From Prochlorococcus sp. AG-402-A08 (GTDB lineage Bacteria; Cyanobacteriota; Cyanobacteriia; PCC-6307; Cyanobiaceae), in assembly GCA_003279585.1 (NCBI GenBank), contig QCHH01000001.1, positions 1-64,000 on the forward strand: a DNA stretch of 64,000 nucleotides, given 5' to 3'. A program made the position numbers and the translations under genes. Positions 46,952 through 58,342 of the stretch are shown one piece after another (position 1 is the first letter of the stretch; each line of letters begins with the position of its first letter). Under the pieces are notes generated by a model. It made no database searches and was not told where the DNA came from. It saw nothing but the letters and a program-made list of their open reading frames with translations.

Positions 46952-48036
46952 TGTTTAAAGATCAATCTTTAAAGTCAAAATTAGCATTGTTTGCGGGATT
47001 TATCTTTTGTTCCAATATTTTTATTTCTTTACCTCTCAGATCTGCTAGTGCTCTTGCAGCCTGGGCCTTGGCTAGTAACGGTAGTCTTAAATTACGAACT
47101 TCCACTGGGGCTAAGTTAGAGGCTTTTTATCAATCCTCAAGCAGCGATAAAGGTGAAAGGGTATGGATTGATTTCCCTGGTGAATTAAGCCGACCTAGAG
47201 CTATTAAAGGCAATGGATCAGTTAAGGAAATCAGACTAGGTAAGCCTACAAAGGGTAAGACAAGACTTGTTATTGAGTTTCTTCCATCAGTTGAATTAGA
47301 ACCCTCAAAATTACAATTAATTGGTATTTCACCAAACACGTGGGAGTTGAAAATTATTGGCTTAGAAAGTAATTCATTTCGTTCTATTGGAGAAGGTAAT
47401 ATATTAAGAAACTCAATAAAAAGAACTTTTGAAAAGATAAAGATTAAGGATTTAGATGTTTCTTCTTTACCTAATGTCCCTTATGGAAAGTATAAAGTTG
47501 TTATTGATCCAGGCCATGGTGGCTCAGATCCTGGTGCTGTTGGAATAAATGGATTAAGAGAGACTGATATTGTTTTAGAAGTTTCAAAGAGTGTTTCAGA
47601 ATTTCTAAAAAATAAAGGTGTAAAAACTATTTTAACTAGAAATTATGAGAGAACATTAGACTTACAACCAAGGGTTACCAAAGCTAATAATTCAAAAGCA
47701 GATGCTTTTGTTAGTATTCATGCAAATGCAACAAGAGGAAGGCGAAAAGATGTTAATGGTTTAGAGACATATTATTACTCTGGGTATAAAGGACATTCTT
47801 TAGCTAAAAATATTCAAAAACAAATTTTAATTTTTTCTCCCCAAAGCCCTGATAGAGGTGTTCGTAGATCTCGCTTTTATGTTATTAGAAAAACATCCAT
47901 GCCTGCAGCTTTAGTAGAGATTGGATTTGTGACTGGTATGTATGATGCAGATTTATTACGACAAAAAAATTATAGGGATCAAATGGCTTTTGCTATCGCT
48001 AAGGGAATACTGAATTTTCTTAGAGTCTCAAATTAG
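46948..48036 (+). CDS. N-acetylmuramoyl-L-alanine amidase (Amidase_3, AMIN-like N-term)
   Basis: VVIDPGHGGSDPGAVG, SIHANA, ALVEIGFVTG; N-terminal signal plus AMIN-like domain. Confidence 0.92.
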   Translation: MMFKDQSLKSKLALFAGFIFCSNIFISLPLRSASALAAWALASNGSLKLRTSTGAKLEAFYQSSSSDKGERVWIDFPGELSRPRAIKGNGSVKEIRLGKPTKGKTRLVIEFLPSVELEPSKLQLIGISPNTWELKIIGLESNSFRSIGEGNILRNSIKRTFEKIKIKDLDVSSLPNVPYGKYKVVIDPGHGGSDPGAVGINGLRETDIVLEVSKSVSEFLKNKGVKTILTRNYERTLDLQPRVTKANNSKADAFVSIHANATRGRRKDVNGLETYYYSGYKGHSLAKNIQKQILIFSPQSPDRGVRRSRFYVIRKTSMPAALVEIGFVTGMYDADLLRQKNYRDQMAFAIAKGILNFLRVSN

Positions 48037-48038
48037 AT

Positions 48039-48836
48039 ATGCGATTTGGATTGTTTGATAGTGGTGTTGGAGGATTTACGGTCTTAAAAAAAATTATTGA
48101 ATTATGTCCCAATAATTCATTTATTTATTTGGCTGATACAGCAAGACTCCCCTATGGAGTAAAGACAACTAATGAGATAATGAAAATTGCTGAAGAAATA
48201 TCATTATGGTTTAGCTATCAAAATATTGACGCATTTTTGGTTGCGTGTAATACAACAAATGCAATTGCTTTGGATGTGATTAAAAAAAACTTAGATGTCC
48301 CTGTTTTCGATTTGATTGGATCTGCTGCCTCAACCATAAAGAAGTCAAGGATAGGTGTACTCGCAACTCCTTCTACAGTTAAAACAAAGGCTTATACAAA
48401 TGCGATTTTAGAATTCAAGCCAAAAACTTTTGTAATTGAGCAATCTTGTCCTGAATTTGTTCCAATGATTGAAATGGATAATATTAATTCAGAAGAAATT
48501 TGTAATGCTGCATATAGGTATTTACAACCTCTTTTAAAACAAAAAATTCATTCTTTAATTCTAGGCTGTAGCCACTACCCTCTCATAACTCCATTGCTGA
48601 AACAGATGGTACCCTCTAATGTTGAATTGATTGATCCGGCTGATGCTCTTTCTTTAAAATTAAAGTTGTTTATGGATTCAAAGGTAAGCAATTATTCAAA
48701 GAATAAAAATTTAGTTGATTTAAAGTTTTATGTAACCTCTAATCTTGAAAACTTTCCCAATAAAGCTAAGCATTGGTTGAACGTGTTTCCTGAAGTTAAT
48801 CTTGTTTCACTGCAGAAGAAGGGTTGTGTCTCTTAA
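48039..48836 (+). CDS. murI: Glutamate racemase
   Basis: FDSGVGGFTVLKKI, VACNTTNAIALD, LGCSHYPLITPLL. Confidence 0.96.
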   Translation: MRFGLFDSGVGGFTVLKKIIELCPNNSFIYLADTARLPYGVKTTNEIMKIAEEISLWFSYQNIDAFLVACNTTNAIALDVIKKNLDVPVFDLIGSAASTIKKSRIGVLATPSTVKTKAYTNAILEFKPKTFVIEQSCPEFVPMIEMDNINSEEICNAAYRYLQPLLKQKIHSLILGCSHYPLITPLLKQMVPSNVELIDPADALSLKLKLFMDSKVSNYSKNKNLVDLKFYVTSNLENFPNKAKHWLNVFPEVNLVSLQKKGCVS

Positions 48837-48858
48837 TATCAAAAAGTAGAGCGGTTTT

Positions 48859-49830
48859 ATGACCACAGCCACGGAAATTCTTCAACCTGTAGAACTTGAT
48901 CTAGAAGCATTACTGCTAGATCTTCGCAGCCTCATTGGAGCTGGACACCCGATTTTGCAGGCCGCTGCAGAACATCTTTTTAGTGCGGGCGGTAAACGTT
49001 TACGACCTGGGATTGTTTTATTGATTTCAAGGGCCTTGACTTCTGAAAAAGAGCTCCCTTTGAAGCATAAAAAATTGGCACAAATTACTGAGATGATTCA
49101 TACAGCTTCTCTTGTGCATGATGATGTTGTTGATGAAGCTGATACAAGAAGAGGTGTTGAAACTGTCCATAGTAGATTTGATCCAAGGATAGCTGTTCTT
49201 GCAGGAGATTTTTTATTTGCTCAAGCAAGTTGGCATTTGGCAAATCTTGAGAATTTAGATGTTGTTAAATTGTTAAGTAGGGTGATTATGGATTTAGCTG
49301 AAGGTGAAATAAAGCAGGGGCTTAATAGATTTGATTCAAGTCAATCATTTGAGAGTTATTTAGAAAAAAGTTATTGTAAAACTGCCTCTCTAATCGCTAA
49401 CAGCTCCAAGGCTATTGGTGTTTTATCTGATGTCGATCAAGATAGCTTAAATTCACTTTATTTTTTTGGAAGACAATTAGGATTAGCTTTTCAAGTGGTT
49501 GATGATATTCTCGACTTTACTGGAAACGATGAACAATTAGGTAAACCAGCAGCTAGTGATTTGCAAAGTGGTTATCTTACTGCGCCAGTTTTCTATGCTT
49601 TGGAAGAGAATCCAACTCTTAGCGAACTTATTAACGGTAAATTCTCCCGAAAAGATGATCTTGATAAAGCTTTATCTCTTGTAAGAGATTCAAGTGCGAT
49701 CAAAAAATCAAGAGAATTAGCCGAAAAATTTGCTTCTGAATCAAAAGATTCAATTTCATGGTTGCCAGATTCTCCATCAAAAAAAGCATTACTTGAATTG
49801 CCAGAATTTGTTATTAGCAGACTCTATTAA
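48859..49830 (+). CDS. sds: Long-chain polyprenyl (solanesyl-type) diphosphate synthase
   Basis: GGKRLRPGIVLL, LVHDDVVDEADTRRG, FQVVDDILDFTG (two Asp-rich motifs). Confidence 0.93.
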   Translation: MTTATEILQPVELDLEALLLDLRSLIGAGHPILQAAAEHLFSAGGKRLRPGIVLLISRALTSEKELPLKHKKLAQITEMIHTASLVHDDVVDEADTRRGVETVHSRFDPRIAVLAGDFLFAQASWHLANLENLDVVKLLSRVIMDLAEGEIKQGLNRFDSSQSFESYLEKSYCKTASLIANSSKAIGVLSDVDQDSLNSLYFFGRQLGLAFQVVDDILDFTGNDEQLGKPAASDLQSGYLTAPVFYALEENPTLSELINGKFSRKDDLDKALSLVRDSSAIKKSRELAEKFASESKDSISWLPDSPSKKALLELPEFVISRLY

Positions 49831-49831
49831 T

Positions 49832-50512
49832 TCAATACTCATTTAACATTTGTTCAATTTCTTTTAAATAGGTAATTTGTTTTAAATTAATGTGTTGATC
49901 AAAAACTTCTTTTTTTGGAAGTTCATCACTGTTTTCTTTTAATAAGAAAACAAAACATCCTGCCTCAAGGGCTGAAGATATTCCAGAAATTGAATCTTCA
50001 ACAGCCCAGCATTCTTGAGGCGCAATATTTAATTTTTCAGCGGCTAATAGGTATGGATCTGGAGCTGGTTTCCCTTTGGCTAGTAATTTGTCATCGCCAA
50101 GGACCATTACAGAAAATAGATTCATCCATTGATGAGGAGCAGTTTTAATTTGTAAAGATTCTGAGCTGCTACTGGTTACTAACGCCATTGGGATATTGTC
50201 TGCATGACACCTTTTTACCAAGTTTTCGGCACCTTGCATTGCTAGTGCATTAGGGATAAGTTTTCTTGAGATGGGTTTATGTAGGTTCAGTAATTCTTTC
50301 ACCTTAACTTCCTTTGGAATTAATCTAACCAGTTCATTGGCACAATCAATTCTTCTTTTTCCTCTTAATAGTTTTAGTTGGCTACAAGTTAGATTTAGAT
50401 CGAAAAGTGCGGCTGTTTCTTTCCATGCTTGTCCATGTAAGGGTTCTGAATCAATTAGAACTCCATCAAGATCAAATAAGAATGCTTTAGGAAAATCCCA
50501 ATGTTTCTTCAT
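49832..50512 (-). CDS. HAD-superfamily hydrolase (beta-phosphoglucomutase-like)
   Basis: FLFDLDGVLIDSEPLHGQAWK, LVTSSS, KGKPAPDPYLLAAEKL, VEDSISGISSALEAGC. Confidence 0.9.
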   Translation of the reverse strand: MKKHWDFPKAFLFDLDGVLIDSEPLHGQAWKETAALFDLNLTCSQLKLLRGKRRIDCANELVRLIPKEVKVKELLNLHKPISRKLIPNALAMQGAENLVKRCHADNIPMALVTSSSSESLQIKTAPHQWMNLFSVMVLGDDKLLAKGKPAPDPYLLAAEKLNIAPQECWAVEDSISGISSALEAGCFVFLLKENSDELPKKEVFDQHINLKQITYLKEIEQMLNEY

Positions 50513-50603
50513 TATGAATTTGTTTTAAATAAGAGTTTCACTATTCAAGCCTTTTGGTCAGAAATAGCTTGAATGCAATAAATGAAAAGTTGTTTTATCT
50601 TTC

Positions 50604-52580
50604 ATGAATTCAGACAATTCTAACTCTATTGAGTCTGTTCTTCAGGAGCAAAGAGTTTTCCCTCCTTCTAAGGACTTTTCTAGTAAAAGTAGAATCTCAT
50701 CTTTTTCTAAGTATTTGGAAATGTCGGAGATGGCCAAATCTGATCCCAATAAGTTTTGGGGTGATGCAGCTAGAGAAGAATTACATTGGTTTAAATCTTT
50801 TGATAAAGTACTTGATTGGTCCAATCCACCATTCGCTAAATGGTTCGATGGCGGAAAAACTAATATTTCTTTTAACTGTCTAGATCGACACTTAAATAGT
50901 TCAAAAGCTGACAAAGTCGCCTTGATTTGGGAAGGGGAGCCAGGTGAACAAAAAAAATATACTTACAAACAACTTCACAGAGAAGTTTGCAAAGCAGCTA
51001 ATGCACTCAAGTCTATAGGTATAGGTAAAGGAGATCTTGTCGCGTTGTATATGCCTATGGTGCCTGAGGCTGCAATTGCTATGCTTGCTTGTGCAAGGAT
51101 TGGAGCACCACATTCAGTTGTGTTTGGAGGTTTTTCCTCTGAGGCACTAAGAGACCGATTAATTAATGGAGAAGCGAAAGCAGTAATTACAGCTGATGGC
51201 GGTTTTAGAAAAGACAAAATAATTCCTCTCAAAGATGCTGTTGATCAAGCATTGGAAAATGGTGCTTGTCCAAAGGTCGAATCAGTTTTAGTTGTTCAAA
51301 GGACAAAAGAACTTATTGCTATGGATGATGGTAGAGATTATTGGTGGCATGAAATTGTAGATAGTCAATCAGAAGAATGTTTGCCAGAACAAATGGATAG
51401 TGAGGATTGTTTATTTGTTTTATATACTTCTGGCTCTACAGGCAAACCAAAGGGAGTAGTTCATTCAACTGCAGGGTATAACCTTTGGTCTCATTTAACT
51501 TTTAAATGGATTTTTGATATTCGTGAAAATGATGTTTATTGGTGCACCGCTGATGTGGGTTGGATAACTGGACATAGTTATATCGTCTATGGCCCACTAT
51601 CTAATGGTGCAACTACTGTTATGTACGAAGGAGTCCCTAGGCCATCAAATCCAGGCGCTTTTTGGGACGTAATTCAGAGGCATAAAATTTCGATTTTTTA
51701 TACTGCTCCAACTGCCATAAGGGCCTTTATGAAAGCAGGAGAAAATATTCCTAAGCAATACGATTTATCCAGTTTGAGACTTTTAGGAACTGTTGGAGAG
51801 CCAATTAATCCAGAGGCTTGGATTTGGTATCGAGACGTTATTGGAGGAGGGAGATGCCCAATAGTTGATACATGGTGGCAAACAGAAACTGGAGGAGTAA
51901 TGATTAGTCCCCTTCCGGGAGCAACTCCTACGAAACCTGGATCAGCAACTTTCCCTCTGCCTGGGATTGAAGCCGAAGTAGTCAATTCAGCTGGGGTATC
52001 TGTATCTAATAATGAGGGTGGATATTTAGTAGTTAAAAGGCCATGGCCAGGAATGATGAGAAATGTCTATGGAGATGAAAAAAGATTTAGAGAGAGTTAC
52101 TGGGAGTATTTAAAACCTTCAGATAATAGCTATATATATTTTGCTGGAGATGGAGCTCGAAGAGATGAAGAAGGTTATTTTTGGGTTATGGGACGAGTTG
52201 ATGATGTTATAAATGTCTCTGGTCATAGGCTTGGAACGATGGAAATAGAATCAGCTTTAGTTAGTCATGAGCTCATCTCAGAAGCTGCAGTTGTGGGTAG
52301 ACCTGATGATTTAAAAGGGGAATCAATAGTAGCCTTTGTTACGTTGAAAACTGGTGCAGATGCAAATGAAAATATTGATGCACAATTAAAAAAACACGTC
52401 GTTAATGAAATTGGACCAATTGCTAAACCTGATGAAATTAAATTTACTGATTCTCTTCCTAAAACAAGAAGTGGAAAAATAATGCGCAGAATTTTGAGAG
52501 CACTGGCTTCGGGCGATGAAATAAGCGGAGATACAAGTACTCTTGAGGATCGATCGGTTTTAGATAGATTAAGAAGTTAA
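50604..52580 (+). CDS. acs: Acetyl-CoA synthetase
   Basis: [49 protein letters not shown]. Confidence 0.97.
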   Translation: MNSDNSNSIESVLQEQRVFPPSKDFSSKSRISSFSKYLEMSEMAKSDPNKFWGDAAREELHWFKSFDKVLDWSNPPFAKWFDGGKTNISFNCLDRHLNSSKADKVALIWEGEPGEQKKYTYKQLHREVCKAANALKSIGIGKGDLVALYMPMVPEAAIAMLACARIGAPHSVVFGGFSSEALRDRLINGEAKAVITADGGFRKDKIIPLKDAVDQALENGACPKVESVLVVQRTKELIAMDDGRDYWWHEIVDSQSEECLPEQMDSEDCLFVLYTSGSTGKPKGVVHSTAGYNLWSHLTFKWIFDIRENDVYWCTADVGWITGHSYIVYGPLSNGATTVMYEGVPRPSNPGAFWDVIQRHKISIFYTAPTAIRAFMKAGENIPKQYDLSSLRLLGTVGEPINPEAWIWYRDVIGGGRCPIVDTWWQTETGGVMISPLPGATPTKPGSATFPLPGIEAEVVNSAGVSVSNNEGGYLVVKRPWPGMMRNVYGDEKRFRESYWEYLKPSDNSYIYFAGDGARRDEEGYFWVMGRVDDVINVSGHRLGTMEIESALVSHELISEAAVVGRPDDLKGESIVAFVTLKTGADANENIDAQLKKHVVNEIGPIAKPDEIKFTDSLPKTRSGKIMRRILRALASGDEISGDTSTLEDRSVLDRLRS

Positions 52581-53303
52581 GATTTCCCAATGAGTTATTT
52601 GATCGACTATAAAATCAATACTTTCGTATTTTAAAGAGTTTTGAAGATTAGTTTTTAGTAACTTTTCTCTTAGTCCTACGCTTACTGGGGTTAGATGATT
52701 ACCGTTTAGGTGCATAATTTTAGATTTATCAGCGGGTCTTTCCTTTAATGATTTAAGTAAAAAATCATTTTGATCTAGACTATCGTTTTTAAATTTAATT
52801 AATAGATTATTTATTTGCTCATAGTGTTCTCTAATAAGATTTAATGTTTCTCTAGGACTTGGACTAAATTCAGTTTGAAATTTAAGCTTTTGAGACATCT
52901 TTTTAAGCAAAGGTATAGATCTATCTGCCTTGAAATTATTAAAGCTTATAGCTACTAAGCCATCGCAATTCCTTCCCCCATCGGGTGCTAGTAAATGTAA
53001 TTTACATCCAAGACTATGACCTAGTCTTATTGATTTTGGTATTAAACCAACTCTTTTTTCAAGGATTTTTCGAGATTGACGGAATTGTTTCCACGCATGA
53101 TTCGCTTGAAGTTGATGATCAAAGTTGGGGATATATCCCCATGAATGTACTGCAAAATTTCTTTGTAAAAAACTAGAAATAAGTCTTTTGTAGGTAACTT
53201 CTGGCTTGATTGAAATATAGCTACCTCCAATAAGTTCTATAAGACCAATCGGTCTTGAGGTCCATTGACATGAAACATCATTTATATGCCTAAAAGTGCT
53301 CAT
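52569..53303 (-). CDS. DUF1350 family alpha/beta-hydrolase-like protein
   Basis: [73 protein letters not shown]. Confidence 0.75.
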   Translation of the reverse strand: MSTFRHINDVSCQWTSRPIGLIELIGGSYISIKPEVTYKRLISSFLQRNFAVHSWGYIPNFDHQLQANHAWKQFRQSRKILEKRVGLIPKSIRLGHSLGCKLHLLAPDGGRNCDGLVAISFNNFKADRSIPLLKKMSQKLKFQTEFSPSPRETLNLIREHYEQINNLLIKFKNDSLDQNDFLLKSLKERPADKSKIMHLNGNHLTPVSVGLREKLLKTNLQNSLKYESIDFIVDQITHWEILTS

Positions 53304-53443
53304 TTATGAATAATCACTAGTTATGAGAAATAGAAAACAATTATAAATTATAAATAAGTATCTTTTATTTCTAATTTTCTACTAAGTTTTTATTCAACTC
53401 TGCTTTTTTGATGATAATAGAAGCATGACTAATTAATTTTGAA

Positions 53444-54289
53444 GTGAAAGAAGAGCAGAACCATCAGAAAGAGAGTAAGCAGCTTGACTTTCTAAATGAA
53501 ACAACTAAAGCAATTGTCAATGAAAAAGAAAAAGATTTAGGAGTAAAAAGTTCTCTCAAATCAAGAACAGAACGGGTTGAAATTTTAAGGGAAGAGCCTT
53601 TCCCAAATAATATTTTGATTTTGGATACGGAAACAACGGGTCTTGATAATAAAAATGATGATTGTCTTGAAGTAGGTTCGATTCTTTTTAATGTCAAAAG
53701 TAGGTCGGTGTTAGCTCAGCAATCTTTTCTTTTACCAGTTGAAATTAATAACGCAGAAAAAATAAACAATATTCCTGCTGACATAACGAGATTGCCTCAA
53801 CCTCTATCTGAAGCAATTAAATATTTTGAATCATTGGTTCGAGTATCAGATGTGATTGTTGCTCACAATGCTGAATTTGATATGAAATGGTTTGGTCTGA
53901 ACAAATTGCCTCAGATTGAAAAACAATGGATTTGTTCTATGGACGATATTACTTGGCCAGCTGATAGACAATTGAAGAGTCGACCTTCTGTACGAGATCT
54001 TGCATTGGCTTATGGTGTACCAGTCTGGAATGCGCATAGAGCTTTGACAGATTGTATATATTTGGCAGAGGTTTTTAAAAGATGTACTGAACTTGAAAAA
54101 TTATTGATTAGAGCGTTAGAACCAAAAGTTCTATTTCGGGCTGAGATTTCTTTTGAGGAGAGGTACTTAGCGAAAAACGCTGGCTTTAGGTGGAACGATG
54201 CAATTAAAGGTGCTTGGTCTAGGAAAATGAGTCGTAGGGATATCCAAAAATTAGAATTCCCTGTACATGAGGTTGACTTTCATTCTTGA
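53444..54289 (+). CDS. DnaQ-type 3'-5' exonuclease with C-terminal extra module
   Basis: ExoI ILDTETTGLDNKNDDCLEVG, ExoII VAHNAEFDMKWF, ExoIII AHRALTDCIYLAEV; C-term EERYLAKNAGFRWNDAIKGAWSRKM. Confidence 0.88.
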   Translation: MKEEQNHQKESKQLDFLNETTKAIVNEKEKDLGVKSSLKSRTERVEILREEPFPNNILILDTETTGLDNKNDDCLEVGSILFNVKSRSVLAQQSFLLPVEINNAEKINNIPADITRLPQPLSEAIKYFESLVRVSDVIVAHNAEFDMKWFGLNKLPQIEKQWICSMDDITWPADRQLKSRPSVRDLALAYGVPVWNAHRALTDCIYLAEVFKRCTELEKLLIRALEPKVLFRAEISFEERYLAKNAGFRWNDAIKGAWSRKMSRRDIQKLEFPVHEVDFHS

Positions 54290-54384
54290 AGCGGATATTT
54301 CATAAAGTACTCATTTCAAATCTTTGCTATATGTTTAAGGTATTGAGTAATTAGCTTCTCTAGCGTTTTCTCCATGATTGATTT

Positions 54385-54672
54385 ATGAGAAAATATACCA
54401 CTAAAAAAAATATAGTTGGTCAGTTTCCCCTTGTAAAAAGTAAAACTGATGGTAGTGATTTAAAAAAGCGTCTAAGACAGTGGCAGCATTCAAGAAGTTG
54501 GGCTCGTTTAATTTGTGAAGCTGAAAAAATGTGGAGCCTTGAATCAAGAGAACTAAGAAGACTCGGAGCGATGGAATTAATTCAACTCCAAAATGAAATG
54601 CCTTTTAATGTGAGAAGAAGAGTGAATTTTTGGTTGGTTAAATATTCAGGCTCTACTCGTCTAGAGGATTAA
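54385..54672 (+). CDS. Hypothetical small basic protein
   Basis: 95 aa, Arg/Lys/Trp-rich, ends shortly before hisS. Confidence 0.6.
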   Translation: MRKYTTKKNIVGQFPLVKSKTDGSDLKKRLRQWQHSRSWARLICEAEKMWSLESRELRRLGAMELIQLQNEMPFNVRRRVNFWLVKYSGSTRLED

Positions 54673-54799
54673 GCTTAATCAACTTTTAAATTGATCCTCA
54701 CCAATTTGGTTTCTTAAAAACCATCTATTAAATATTATTTTACAGTTTACGTAAGCAATTACTATTAAACAAACAACAAATAATTTTGCTGAAGCTACT

Positions 54800-56071
54800 T
54801 TGACCAATCTCAAGAATTTAAGAGGAATGGTAGATCTTTTACCCGCTCAGACTCAGGGCTGGCAAAACGTCGAATCAATTGCACTTGAACATTTTAGTCG
54901 GGCTGGGCTTCAAGAAATTAGAACACCGATTATTGAACAAACTGAATTATTTTCGAGGAGTATTGGCGAAAATACCGATGTTGTGGGCAAAGAAATGTAC
55001 ACTTTCGACGATAGAGGAGGTCGTTCTTGCACTTTGAGGCCTGAAGGAACAGCTTCTGTCGCGAGATCAATTGTCCAGCATGGATTATTAAATAATGGGC
55101 CTCAAAGGCTCTGGTATAGAGGACCTATGTTTAGATACGAGCGACCTCAAGCAGGAAGACAAAGGCAGTTCCATCAAATTGGGGTTGAATTTGTTGGATT
55201 GGCCTCTGTCATGAGTGACGCCGAGGTTATTTCAATAGCTTGGAACTTTTTAAAAGATGTTGGTCTGAATGATTTGACTTTAGAAATCAATAGTCTTGGA
55301 AGTAATAAAGATCGAAATATTTTCAAAGAAGAGTTGAAAGATTGGCTAAATCAGAGATTTGATTTATTAGATGAAGATTCTCAGAAAAGAATTAATGTTA
55401 ATCCCTTGAGAATATTAGATAGTAAAAATAATTCTACAAAAGAACTATTATTAGAAGCTCCTTCTTTAAAAGACTTTTTATCAAATGAGAGTAAAACCAG
55501 ATTTGCTTATTTACAGAAGTTACTCGATAATCTAAAGATCCCATATGAAATCAATAATAACTTGGTAAGGGGACTTGATTATTATTCTCATACGGCTTTT
55601 GAAATAACAAGTGATCACTTGGGATCTCAAGCTACTGTATGTGGTGGTGGGCGTTACGATGGCCTTATAAGCGAACTGGGGGGAGCGCAAGCACCATCAA
55701 TTGGCTGGGCTATTGGGATGGAAAGGCTCATAATTCTTGCTGGAGATAAAATTTTACAATCAAAATCTCCAGATGTTTATGTGATTCATAAAGGAGAAAA
55801 AGCTGAACAACTTGCTTTGGAAATTACTTGTCAGTTAAGGGCGACAAACTTAGTGGTTGAAATCGACTACTCAGGTTCATCTTTCTCAAAACAATTTAAG
55901 CGAGCAGATAAAAGTAGAGCAGAATGGGCCTTAGTTATAGGTGAGGATGAGGCATCTAAAGGTCAATTATTGATGAAGAATTTAAGGGATAAACAAAAGG
56001 ATGGGGAGAGTAAGGAATATATTTTTTCAAAGGAGGATCTTCATCAGTTAATTAAAAAATTGATGGCTTAA
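54800..56071 (+). CDS. hisS: Histidyl-tRNA synthetase
   Basis: [63 protein letters not shown]; apparent TTG start. Confidence 0.97.
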   Translation: MTNLKNLRGMVDLLPAQTQGWQNVESIALEHFSRAGLQEIRTPIIEQTELFSRSIGENTDVVGKEMYTFDDRGGRSCTLRPEGTASVARSIVQHGLLNNGPQRLWYRGPMFRYERPQAGRQRQFHQIGVEFVGLASVMSDAEVISIAWNFLKDVGLNDLTLEINSLGSNKDRNIFKEELKDWLNQRFDLLDEDSQKRINVNPLRILDSKNNSTKELLLEAPSLKDFLSNESKTRFAYLQKLLDNLKIPYEINNNLVRGLDYYSHTAFEITSDHLGSQATVCGGGRYDGLISELGGAQAPSIGWAIGMERLIILAGDKILQSKSPDVYVIHKGEKAEQLALEITCQLRATNLVVEIDYSGSSFSKQFKRADKSRAEWALVIGEDEASKGQLLMKNLRDKQKDGESKEYIFSKEDLHQLIKKLMA

Positions 56072-56092
56072 GAAAATGATGAATAGTTTTAA

Positions 56093-57496
56093 ATGAGTTC
56101 TATTAAAATCCAAAAAATTTGTTGTATTGGCGCCGGTTATGTTGGTGGTCCAACCATGTCTGTTATTGCAGATAAATGTCCCGATTTAGAGGTTAGGGTC
56201 GTTGACATCAATAAAGAACGAATTAATGCATGGAATGATTCAGATCTCAATAAATTGCCAATATTTGAACCAGGTTTAGATCGGATAATTTCAAGAACAA
56301 GAGGGATAAATCTTTTCTTTAGCACAGAAATGGAAAAGTCAATATCTGATGCTGATATGGTTTTTATATCAGTTAATACTCCAACAAAAACAAAAGGTCT
56401 TGGAGCTGGACAAGCAAGTGATCTTAGTTGGGTTGAAGCTAGTGCAAGGCAAGTAGCTAAATATGCAAAAGGACATACAATAGTAATTGAAAAAAGTACT
56501 CTTCCAGTTCGTACTGCACAAGCAATAAAAGAGATACTTAAGACAACAAATAGAGAAAATCAAAAAAATGAAATATCAAAAACTTTTTCTGTTTTATCGA
56601 ACCCAGAATTCTTGGCCGAAGGGACCGCAATAAATGATTTGGAAAAACCTGATAGGGTTTTAATTGGTGGCGAGGATCCTGATGCTGTCGATGCACTAGT
56701 AAATATTTATTTGAATTGGGTTCCTAGCGAACAGATAATTTGTACGAATTTATGGAGTAGCGAACTTTCAAAATTAGCTGCCAATGCATTCCTGGCTCAA
56801 AGAATTAGTTCCATAAATTCTATTTCAGCGTTTTGTGAAGTAACTGGAGCTGATGTTCAGGAAGTTGCAAAAGCGATAGGAACAGATAAAAGAATAGGTG
56901 ATCAATTCCTTAGTTCTGGTCCCGGATTTGGCGGAAGCTGCTTTAAAAAAGATATTTTGAATTTAGTTTATTTAAGTGGATATTTTGGTTTGCCAGAGGT
57001 CGCAAATTACTGGAATCAAGTTGTGGTGCTCAATACTTGGCAACAAGATAGAATTTATAAAATTGTCCTTGAGAAGCTTTTTGGAACAGTTAATGGGAAA
57101 AATATAGCAATACTAGGTTTTTCTTTTAAAGCAAATACAAACGATACCCGTGAATCTCCTGCCATTAGAATTTCCAGTGACTTATTAGAAGAAGGAGCTG
57201 TTTTATCTATTTATGACCCTAAGGTTTCATTTGAGAGAATAGATGAAGATTTAGAAAAATTTTCCTTTAATAATCAAGGGAGTTGGAGTATGGCTAATTC
57301 CATCCCAGAGGCAATGAAAAATGTTGATGCGGTTTTAATTCTTACTGCATGGGATGAATTCTTTGGACTTGATTGGAATTATTTGGCTTCTTTGATGAGA
57401 TCACCAGCATGGGTTTTTGATACAAGATCTGTTGTCAATCGACAAGAAATTGAAAATACTGGCATAAATCTGTGGAAGCTTGGTGAGGGGATCTGA
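56093..57496 (+). CDS. ugd: UDP-glucose 6-dehydrogenase (animal/eukaryote-type subfamily)
   Basis: KICCIGAGYVGGPTMSVIADKCPDLEVRVVDINKERINAWN, FISVNTPTKTKGLGAGQASDL, EKSTLPVRTA, FGGSCFKKDILNLVYL, FSFKANTNDTRESPAI. Confidence 0.93.
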   Translation: MSSIKIQKICCIGAGYVGGPTMSVIADKCPDLEVRVVDINKERINAWNDSDLNKLPIFEPGLDRIISRTRGINLFFSTEMEKSISDADMVFISVNTPTKTKGLGAGQASDLSWVEASARQVAKYAKGHTIVIEKSTLPVRTAQAIKEILKTTNRENQKNEISKTFSVLSNPEFLAEGTAINDLEKPDRVLIGGEDPDAVDALVNIYLNWVPSEQIICTNLWSSELSKLAANAFLAQRISSINSISAFCEVTGADVQEVAKAIGTDKRIGDQFLSSGPGFGGSCFKKDILNLVYLSGYFGLPEVANYWNQVVVLNTWQQDRIYKIVLEKLFGTVNGKNIAILGFSFKANTNDTRESPAIRISSDLLEEGAVLSIYDPKVSFERIDEDLEKFSFNNQGSWSMANSIPEAMKNVDAVLILTAWDEFFGLDWNYLASLMRSPAWVFDTRSVVNRQEIENTGINLWKLGEGI

Positions 57497-57589
57497 AATA
57501 TCGTCATAAAAAAAATTATATGGCTAATATCAATACTCAAATAAGCTAAATTTAATTTAAGTCTTTATTTTTTAATTTTACAAAACATA

Positions 57590-57799
57590 ATGCTCTTTAA
57601 ATTTATTTTCAAAAGAAAGAAAAAAAAACTTCAAGAACAATCTGAAAAAAAAATTAATATGGATAATTGGATGAACTTAACCAAGGAAGAAAGACTTGCA
57701 GTAGATTTTGATGAAAAGAATAAAACAATGAGAAAGAAAAAGGCATTGTTAAAATCAATACGGGAAGAATATATTAAAATAAAAAAGAAAAAAAATTAA
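57590..57799 (+). CDS. Small Lys-rich hypothetical protein
   Basis: 69 aa, no homology recognised; ORF with ATG start in intergenic space; poly-A rich so could be spurious. Confidence 0.4.
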   Translation: MLFKFIFKRKKKKLQEQSEKKINMDNWMNLTKEERLAVDFDEKNKTMRKKKALLKSIREEYIKIKKKKN

Positions 57800-57875
57800 T
57801 ATTAATTATTATATTATAAAAGATTAATGTTAAAAAATTGTCTATCAGTATGATTTACTTGATTAATTAAATTTT

Positions 57876-58214
57876 ATGACTTGGCCTCCAGTAAAAGCAT
57901 GGACTAGTAAAACAGTTATTAATAGACAAACTCATTTTGTTGCAATTAATTATGGAGGTGAATTTCTCAAGAGATGGGTTATTTTGATGTCGGTACTTGA
58001 TTCGAGTGTGGTTGTTAAAGTTTCGTGGTCACAATTATTTGAGTCATCTAATTGGGAATCTGGATGGGCTGAAATTAATTATTTAGAAACTTCTAGATCA
58101 GTTAATACTAGAGTTGATTTAAAAAAAACTGACTTGTATCACCCATCAATTGACTCTGGCCTGACAATACCTATAAGTAAGAATACTATTAGGCCCTGGT
58201 TTGACAAGTGTTAA
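57876..58214 (+). CDS. TIGR02450-like small Trp-rich protein
   Basis: MTWPPVKAWTSKTVINRQTHFVAINYGGEFLKRWVILMSVLDSSVVVKVSWSQL...W..GW. Confidence 0.7.
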   Translation: MTWPPVKAWTSKTVINRQTHFVAINYGGEFLKRWVILMSVLDSSVVVKVSWSQLFESSNWESGWAEINYLETSRSVNTRVDLKKTDLYHPSIDSGLTIPISKNTIRPWFDKC

Positions 58215-58342
58215 GCAATATTTTATCTATCATTTTAATGCAATTTGTGTATAATTGTTTATTACTTTCTTTTTAACTTAATACCTTATAGCTTTCTTTA
58301 TTGGATTTTTACGTTAAAAAAAAGATACTGAATTGTTAAAGA

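Noticed and set aside
51698-51985. 95-aa ORF antisense to acs
   Set aside because: Shadow of a highly conserved acs region; no family recognised.
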